Source of the DNA: Sulfurospirillum cavolei
Lineage (GTDB): Bacteria > Campylobacterota > Campylobacteria > Campylobacterales > Sulfurospirillaceae
NCBI RefSeq assembly: GCF_000813325.1
Contig: NZ_BBQE01000011.1
Strand: one strand, 5' to 3'
DNA length: 64,000 nt
This document shows positions 58,641 to 64,000 of this stretch, in pieces. The first letter of the stretch is position 1. The number at the start of each line of letters is the position of its first letter. Below the pieces are notes generated by a model. It saw nothing but the letters and a program-made list of their open reading frames with translations. It was not told the DNA's origin and did no database searches. Made by a program: the position numbers and the translations under genes.

Positions 58641-61226
58641 ATGTCACTCAGTAGTATCGTTCGTAAAATTTTCGGCACGAAAAATGATCGCGTCGTGAAA
58701 GAGTTAATGGGATGCGTCAAAAAAATAAATGCCTTAGAACCGACGTATGAAAGGCTAAGCGATGAAGATCTTAAGGCGGCGTTTAACGCTTTGAAAGCGG
58801 ATGTTCAAGCCGGCTTAAAATCTTTGGACGAGGTTTTGAACGATGTCTTTGCGATGACGCGGGAAGTCAGCAAACGTACGACGACGATGCGCCATTTCGA
58901 CGTACAAATGGTCGGCGGTTTAGTTTTGCACGGCGGCAATATCGCCGAGATGAAAACGGGTGAGGGTAAAACGTTGGTTGCAACGCTTCCGGTCGTACTC
59001 AATGCAATGAGCGGCGAGGGTGTACATGTCGTAACCGTGAACGATTATTTGGCGAAACGCGATGCGGCGGATATGGCGCGAATTTATAACTTTTTAGGGC
59101 TTAGCGTAGGTGTGGTTACCAACGATCTTGCCAACGATACCGAACGTAAGGCGCAATACGACGCCGACATTACGTACGGTACGAATAACGAATTCGGTTT
59201 TGACTACTTGCGCGACAATATGCGCTACTCTTCGGGCGAAAAAGTACAACGCATGCATAATTTCGTGATCGTCGACGAAGTCGACTCGATTTTAATCGAC
59301 GAAGCGAGAACGCCTCTGATTATCTCCGGACCTGCGAATCGAACGTTAGAGGGATATAAACTTGCCGACGGCGTAGCGCGAAAATTGATTAAAGAGCGTG
59401 ATTTTAGCGTCGATGAAAAAAATCGAACGATTATTTTGAGCGAAGAGGGCATCAGTAACGCCGAAAAATTGTTTGAAGTCGACAACTTGTACAGTTTGGA
59501 AAATGCCGTTTTATCACACCACCTCGATCAAGCGTTGAAAGCCCACTATCTTTTTGAAGCGGACGTTCACTATGTCGTCAGAGAAGGCGAAATTGTTATC
59601 GTAGACGAATTTACGGGTCGATTAAGCGAAGGCAGACGATTTTCCGAAGGCCTGCACCAAGCCTTGGAAGCCAAAGAGGGCGTGATGATCAAAGAAGAGT
59701 CGCAAACGTTGGCGGATATTACTTTCCAAAACTATTTTCGATTGTATAAAAAGCTTGCGGGTATGACGGGAACTGCACAAACCGAAGCAACGGAATTTTC
59801 TCAAATTTACAATTTAGAAGTTATCTCTATTCCGACAAATTTACCGATGCGTCGCGAAGATATGAACGATTTGATTTATAAGACCGAACGCGAGAAATTC
59901 GAAGCGGTCATTAAAGACATTAAAGCGTGCCACGAAAAAGGTCAACCTGTTTTGGTGGGTACGGCATCCATTGAAAAAAGCGAATTGTTACATACGTTGC
60001 TGAAAAAAGAGAAAGTGCCGCATTCGGTTTTAAATGCGAAAAACCATGAAAAAGAGGCACAAATTATCAAAGATGCGGGCTTAAAAGGTGCCGTTACGAT
60101 CGCAACGAATATGGCGGGACGCGGTGTAGACATCAAATTGACCGATGAAGTGAAAGCTTTGGGCGGTCTTTATATTATCGGCACGGAACGTCATGAAAGC
60201 CGCCGTATCGACAACCAACTTCGCGGTCGTTCGGGACGTCAGGGTGACGTGGGTAAGAGCCGTTTTTATTTAAGTTTGGAAGACAATCTTTTACGTATTT
60301 TCGGAAGCGATCGAATCAAAGCGATTATGGAGCGACTCGGCATCGAAGAGGGTGAGCATATCGAGTCGAAAATGGTAACCCGCGCGGTTGAAAACGCACA
60401 GAAAAAAGTTGAAGCCCTTCACTTTGAAGCACGTAAACACTTGTTGGAATACGACGACGTTGCGAATAAACAACGTAAAACTATTTACAATTTTAGAAAC
60501 GATCTTTTAAATCCTACGTTCGGTATCGAAGAGAAAATCAAAGAAATTCGCCTCGAGTTCGTTACCAATCTGCTCTTTAGAGCCGAAATTTACGAAGGTA
60601 TTTCCGAGACGCAATACGATCTTGAACGTCTTTGTGCCGTTGTGAGAGACGAGCTTGGAGAGACATTCGAAGCCGCATCGTTTCAAGAGCTTGATTTTGA
60701 CGCACTACGCACGAAATTGACGGAGTTATTGGAAGCACGTTACGATGAAAAAATGTCCCTCGTCGATGCGACGCAACGTAAGGAAATCGAGCGTATTTTA
60801 TACCTTCAAGTTTTAGACAATGCGTGGCGTGCCCATTTATACCAAATGGATATTTTAAAAACAGGCATCGGGCTTCGCGGCTATAATCAAAAAGACCCGT
60901 TAACCGAATATAAAAAAGAGAGTTATAACCTCTTCATCGAATTGGTCGAACAAATCAAATTTGAGAGTTTTAAAACGCTTCATATCGTTAAACTTCGCGA
61001 TCAAAAAGAAGAGGACGAGCGACGTCAAGCGATGGAAGAGATGATCCGTCGGATGGAAGAGAGCAATACTTCGACGACCTTAGAACACCAAAATCCTTAT
61101 GCGGAAGACGAAGAAGACGAAAAAGAGAAAAAAATTCCTAGAAATGAACCGTGCCCGTGCGGAAGCGGTAAAAAATACAAACAATGTTGCGGTAAGAGCG
61201 GTCCTAAAAAAGGGCTTTTAGCATAA
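58641..61226 (+). CDS. secA: Preprotein translocase ATPase SecA
   Basis: Motor ATPase of the Sec export pathway, 861 residues. Walker A is in EMKTGEGKTLVATLP near residue 100, the DEAD-type VIVDEVDSILIDEAR near residue 208, the helicase motifs GTASIEKSELL and ATNMAGRGVDIKL follow, and a zinc-binding SEC-C tail CPCGSGKKYKQCC closes the protein. The start at 58641 is set by GAGGAAA upstream; the longer in-frame ORF adds 15 charged residues without a ribosome site. It is followed ten bases later by the LolC/E permease. Confidence 0.98.
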   Translation: MSLSSIVRKIFGTKNDRVVKELMGCVKKINALEPTYERLSDEDLKAAFNALKADVQAGLKSLDEVLNDVFAMTREVSKRTTTMRHFDVQMVGGLVLHGGNIAEMKTGEGKTLVATLPVVLNAMSGEGVHVVTVNDYLAKRDAADMARIYNFLGLSVGVVTNDLANDTERKAQYDADITYGTNNEFGFDYLRDNMRYSSGEKVQRMHNFVIVDEVDSILIDEARTPLIISGPANRTLEGYKLADGVARKLIKERDFSVDEKNRTIILSEEGISNAEKLFEVDNLYSLENAVLSHHLDQALKAHYLFEADVHYVVREGEIVIVDEFTGRLSEGRRFSEGLHQALEAKEGVMIKEESQTLADITFQNYFRLYKKLAGMTGTAQTEATEFSQIYNLEVISIPTNLPMRREDMNDLIYKTEREKFEAVIKDIKACHEKGQPVLVGTASIEKSELLHTLLKKEKVPHSVLNAKNHEKEAQIIKDAGLKGAVTIATNMAGRGVDIKLTDEVKALGGLYIIGTERHESRRIDNQLRGRSGRQGDVGKSRFYLSLEDNLLRIFGSDRIKAIMERLGIEEGEHIESKMVTRAVENAQKKVEALHFEARKHLLEYDDVANKQRKTIYNFRNDLLNPTFGIEEKIKEIRLEFVTNLLFRAEIYEGISETQYDLERLCAVVRDELGETFEAASFQELDFDALRTKLTELLEARYDEKMSLVDATQRKEIERILYLQVLDNAWRAHLYQMDILKTGIGLRGYNQKDPLTEYKKESYNLFIELVEQIKFESFKTLHIVKLRDQKEEDERRQAMEEMIRRMEESNTSTTLEHQNPYAEDEEDEKEKKIPRNEPCPCGSGKKYKQCCGKSGPKKGLLA

Positions 61227-61235
61227 AGGGTAACG

Positions 61236-62438
61236 GTGCAAGGAAATCTGAGTCTTTATCTCGTTAAAAAATATTTGCGATTCGATAAATCGCAGCCGTT
61301 CATTACCGTTATTTCGCTTTTAGCGTTTTTCGGCGTGGCGATCGGATTGACGGTTTTAATGGTCGCTATGGCGATTATGAACGGTTTTGACAAAGAGTTT
61401 GAAAAAAAACTTTTTACGATGAATTATCCGCTTTCTATCTATTCGCGTACCTTTTCTCCGGTGACGCAAAACGATTTGGAAACGCTGAAAGCGAATTTTC
61501 CTTCACTGAAGTTTAGTCCGTATATCTCCACCCAAGTGATCGTGAAAAAAGGAGACCGCTTAGAAGGCGGATTGCTTTTCGGCGTTTATTTCGAGCAAGA
61601 GGCTCAAATCAACAGTATCGTTGCCGATGCGGTGCGCGGAAAAACGCTTGAAAAATACGATTTGATTACCGGAAGCGAACTGGCAAAACATCATTTACTC
61701 AGTGCCGATGAAAAAGCGACGTTGATTTTTACGAAAAACGATCCGGGCGGTATGAGTTTGATTCCGAAGATGAAACGGTTTAACTATCAAGGTTCGTTTC
61801 ATTCGGGCTTAATCGCGTACGACAAAGCTTACATGTACACGACGTTGGACTCTTTAGCGCAAATTTTGCAATACCAAGAGGGAACGTTTGACGGCATTCA
61901 TATCTATTCTGACGATCCTCTCGTCGATATCGAAAAGATTCGAAAAACCTTACCGGCGGATTTAGGAATTGTCGGTTGGTGGCAGATGAACGGCAATTTT
62001 TTTGCCGCCTTAGCATTGGAAAAACGCGCTTTGTTTATCGTCTTAATGCTGATTATTCTCATTGCGTCTTTGAATATTATCAGCTCTTTGTTGATGACGG
62101 TTATGAACCGACGCAAAGAAATCGCTCTTTTGCTTTCGCTGGGAGCTTATAAAAAAGAGATCAAAAATACGTTTTTTTACCTAGGTTTGGTGATCGGCGG
62201 CGGCGGAATGCTTTTTGGTATGCTCTTAGGCGGTATCGTTTTATGGGTACTCGGCTCGTTTGATATTATCTCACTTCCTGCCGATGTTTACGGTACGGCG
62301 CGCTTACCGCTTGATTTATCGTCGCTCGACTTTTTCTTGATCGTCTTAGGGACGAGTGCTATCGTGGCTCTTTCTTCGTATTATCCCGCGTATAAAGCAA
62401 CGCAGATTAACGTTTTAGATACCCTTCGTAACGAATAG
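61236..62438 (+). CDS. Lipoprotein-releasing ABC transporter permease (LolC/LolE family)
   Basis: A 400-residue inner-membrane permease with four membrane helices: one N-terminal (about 22-45) and three after residue 260, with a large periplasmic MacB/LolC-type domain between. The block SLNIISSLLMTVMNRRKEIALLLSLGA near residue 270 is typical of LolC/E and FtsX-like proteins. It probably extracts lipoproteins for LolA. Many Campylobacterota have one such permease, so it may form a homodimer; calling it LolC or LolE would be arbitrary. GTG start, AAGGG upstream, coupled to secA. Confidence 0.88.
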   Translation: MQGNLSLYLVKKYLRFDKSQPFITVISLLAFFGVAIGLTVLMVAMAIMNGFDKEFEKKLFTMNYPLSIYSRTFSPVTQNDLETLKANFPSLKFSPYISTQVIVKKGDRLEGGLLFGVYFEQEAQINSIVADAVRGKTLEKYDLITGSELAKHHLLSADEKATLIFTKNDPGGMSLIPKMKRFNYQGSFHSGLIAYDKAYMYTTLDSLAQILQYQEGTFDGIHIYSDDPLVDIEKIRKTLPADLGIVGWWQMNGNFFAALALEKRALFIVLMLIILIASLNIISSLLMTVMNRRKEIALLLSLGAYKKEIKNTFFYLGLVIGGGGMLFGMLLGGIVLWVLGSFDIISLPADVYGTARLPLDLSSLDFFLIVLGTSAIVALSSYYPAYKATQINVLDTLRNE

Positions 62439-62447
62439 TTGTGCTTC

Positions 62448-62474
62448 AAAGCGGGCAAGATTTTGCCCGCTTTT
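62448..62474. terminator. Bidirectional terminator after the LolC/E permease
   Basis: Perfect 11-pair stem AAAGCGGGCAA / TTGCCCGCTTT with loop GATT, followed by T residues. It separates the permease from the convergent gene at 62473. Confidence 0.9.
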
Positions 62475-62877
62475 ATACATGTAAGAGCTCGGTCGTGATA
62501 TTGCAGTTATCTTCTACCATCTCTTGAAGCTTGCTCAAAAGCGTCTTAGAATCGGTTCCGTCTTCCGGATAGGTGACGACGTTATCGTGCGGCGATTGAT
62601 CTAAAAATTCTTGAATCCCCGAAAGCACTTCGGTCGCACCGTTCCAATCGGTTCCCGTCAAAATAACGACATAATGGTTGTTGTGGTTGAAAATCGCGTC
62701 GGTGCGTCGAAGAATGCGTTGAAACATCTCCAAACTATCCATCTCTTTGCGATCTTCAAGGGAGAAAAAAATCAGTGAAAACGGAACTTCGTCTTTGATT
62801 CCGAAACGCTCCAATAAAGCGATATGATGGTCGATAAGATTGGCGAGATTGATCTTGGAAAAAGCGATTCCGGACAT
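62473..62877 (-). CDS. Small degenerate GGDEF-like protein
   Basis: A 134-residue cytoplasmic protein. The pattern FSLIFFSLEDRKE, RILRRTDAIFNHNNHYVVILTGTDWNGA and a following helix resembles the core of a GGDEF domain (R-x-x-D-x-x-F then a beta hairpin), but the GGDEF signature itself is replaced (HNNHY), so it should not be a cyclase. It could be a c-di-GMP or protein-binding remnant. The ATG at 62877 has AAGGAG nine bases upstream, better than an ATG six codons earlier. It precedes no obvious partner, and the sensor kinase upstream on the same strand ends 110 bases away. Confidence 0.6.
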   Translation of the reverse strand: MSGIAFSKINLANLIDHHIALLERFGIKDEVPFSLIFFSLEDRKEMDSLEMFQRILRRTDAIFNHNNHYVVILTGTDWNGATEVLSGIQEFLDQSPHDNVVTYPEDGTDSKTLLSKLQEMVEDNCNITTELLHV

Positions 62878-62988
62878 AAAACGTCTCCTTGTCAATGAGT
62901 TTTTGTTTACTGTCTTTCATTTGCCGCAAGAGAGATTATCGCGAACATCCGTCTTGAAAGAAGGCGATGAAAGCAATCTATTGTAACA

Positions 62989-64000
62989 TTAATTTGGTTC
63001 GAGCGTATCGAGTTTTTCAAAATTGAAATAATTATACCCGTCTTTGTGTTCGTAGGTAAACGTTAAACGGTGTGCTTTGAGAATATGATGCACGATGTAA
63101 AGACCGAGTCCGAAACTGTGGTGTGAATTGTTTTCTTGCACAAACGGCTCCAAATAATGTGCCAGTTCGTATTTGAGCGGCTTGCCTTGGCTAATAAACG
63201 CCATTTTCGTTTTGCGCGCAACGATACGTACCTTTTGATCGATGGAGTATTTGATGCCGTTGTCGATGACGTTTTTCATCGCCGTCGTAAAGAGTCTAAA
63301 ATCGACGTTTAAAATAATCTCTTCTTCGCCGTCAATTTCGATTTGCGTGGGAGAGATCATCGCAAGATCGATAGCTTCGTCAAGCATATCGACCAAACGG
63401 TACGGTTTGACGTTTTTGAGACCTTCTCCGGAGGTAATTTGTTCAATCGAGGCAAATTCGTTAATCAGAAGTTCCAGTTTTTCAAACGTGCCGATTAGAC
63501 GTGTACGCTGCTTACCTTCTTCGAGCATTTCGGCACTAATGCGACCTTTCGTGATGGGCGTTTTGAGTTCGTGCATGATATTGCGTAAAAATAACTGTCG
63601 GGATTGGTTGAGTTTGTTGATTTGTTCGACCGCATTGTGAAACGCATTGGCGACTTGGGAGATTTCGTCTTCGCCGTCGGTTTTGCAGTTGATCGTGAGA
63701 TTGCCTTTGGCAAACGCATCCATTTGGCGTTTGAGTTTTCGTAAAGGTTTGATTTTACGAATCGTCAAAATATACGCGATGATAATAATCGTAAAAACAA
63801 CGCCGAAAATCGTTTTAATCAAATCGTAACGGTAGGGCTGAAAATCTTCGTCTTTAAGCAGTAACGATGAGTATTTGGTCTCGATTTGCAAGTAGTGGTC
63901 GTTTTCGTAGCGCAAAATGGCACTCGATCCGATTCGATCGGAGATTTTTTGAATCACTTGCGCATTTTGGATAATATGCTCTTGTTGCGCTTTATCCGTA
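62989..64000 (-). CDS. Two-component sensor histidine kinase, N-terminus outside window
   Basis: The frame is open to the right-hand edge, so the protein is cut at its N-terminus. Visible in order: end of a periplasmic sensor, membrane helix (TIFGVVFTIIIIAYILTI), HAMP-like linker, H box MHELKTPITKGR with the phosphorylated histidine, N box NVIDNGIKYS and G box HSFGLGLYIVHHIL. The short ATPase domain and H-box form recall the ArsS (H. pylori HP0165) and CprS type of Campylobacterota kinases. The response regulator is expected just upstream, outside this window. Confidence 0.88.
   Translation of the reverse strand, partial: TDKAQQEHIIQNAQVIQKISDRIGSSAILRYENDHYLQIETKYSSLLLKDEDFQPYRYDLIKTIFGVVFTIIIIAYILTIRKIKPLRKLKRQMDAFAKGNLTINCKTDGEDEISQVANAFHNAVEQINKLNQSRQLFLRNIMHELKTPITKGRISAEMLEEGKQRTRLIGTFEKLELLINEFASIEQITSGEGLKNVKPYRLVDMLDEAIDLAMISPTQIEIDGEEEIILNVDFRLFTTAMKNVIDNGIKYSIDQKVRIVARKTKMAFISQGKPLKYELAHYLEPFVQENNSHHSFGLGLYIVHHILKAHRLTFTYEHKDGYNYFNFEKLDTLEPN

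Overview
The window is bacterial chromosome from the Campylobacterota (epsilonproteobacteria), most likely Sulfurospirillum or a close relative. The evidence is gene content and order. The run ctpA-purC-purS-purQ-(BatD-like)-plsC-htpG, with clpB and a small cysteine-rich gene nearby, matches from memory the Campylobacter jejuni Cj0509-Cj0518 neighbourhood. rpmH-rnpA-yidD-yidC-jag-mnmE is the usual replication-origin-type cluster. NnrS, multiheme cytochrome c and c-di-GMP/chemotaxis genes fit a respiratory, motile organism. No rRNA, tRNA, CRISPR array, prophage or insertion sequence was recognised, and no gene-free stretch exceeds about 230 bases.

Layout. 0-5 kb: two methyl-accepting chemotaxis proteins around an Uup-type ABC-F ATPase. 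5-7.5 kb: M48 protease, prmC and a DUF4149 membrane protein. 7.5-11.6 kb (minus strand): a PpiD-like chaperone, ftsA and ftsZ. 11.6-19.8 kb: bioA, rsmH, an FtsL-like protein, rmuC, copper export (copA, copZ), nnrS and tpx. 19.9-25.8 kb: an accessory stretch with a RhuM-Doc fusion, a DUF1737 protein, an AT-rich endonuclease/exonuclease/phosphatase-fold protein, an NlpC/P60-M15 fusion lipoprotein, a PIF1-like helicase and an unknown protein. 25.8-28.3 kb: four coupled genes resembling type II secretion/MSHA-type assembly parts. 28.4-32.6 kb: UvrD-type helicase, rhodanese and a DUF255 protein. 32.7-33.1 kb: a possible nuclease gene set between two nearly identical hairpin repeats. 33.3-40.1 kb (minus): htpG back to ctpA, including purine synthesis. 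40.3-44.7 kb: clpB and small genes. 44.8-49.3 kb: the most interesting locus, a coupled operon for coenzyme-B12-dependent glutamate mutase (glmS, glmE, glmL) plus an AMP-forming ligase. 49.4-54.1 kb: rpmH to mnmE. 54.2-64 kb: nhaA, a heme-binding GGDEF-EAL protein, lolA, secA, a LolC/E permease, a small GGDEF-like protein and a sensor kinase cut by the window end.

Three things deserve attention. First, the glutamate mutase operon keeps all catalytic residues known from the clostridial enzyme but is linked to an acyl/aminoacyl-adenylating enzyme rather than to glutamate fermentation genes. Second, two housekeeping genes in one cluster lack a normal start: rnpA looks frameshifted just after its ATG, and mnmE has only an ATA where its ATG should be. 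Third, the palindrome TTACATGTAA occurs 18 times by eye. It is concentrated in two CpG-poor segments and is used as paired copies forming intergenic hairpins.
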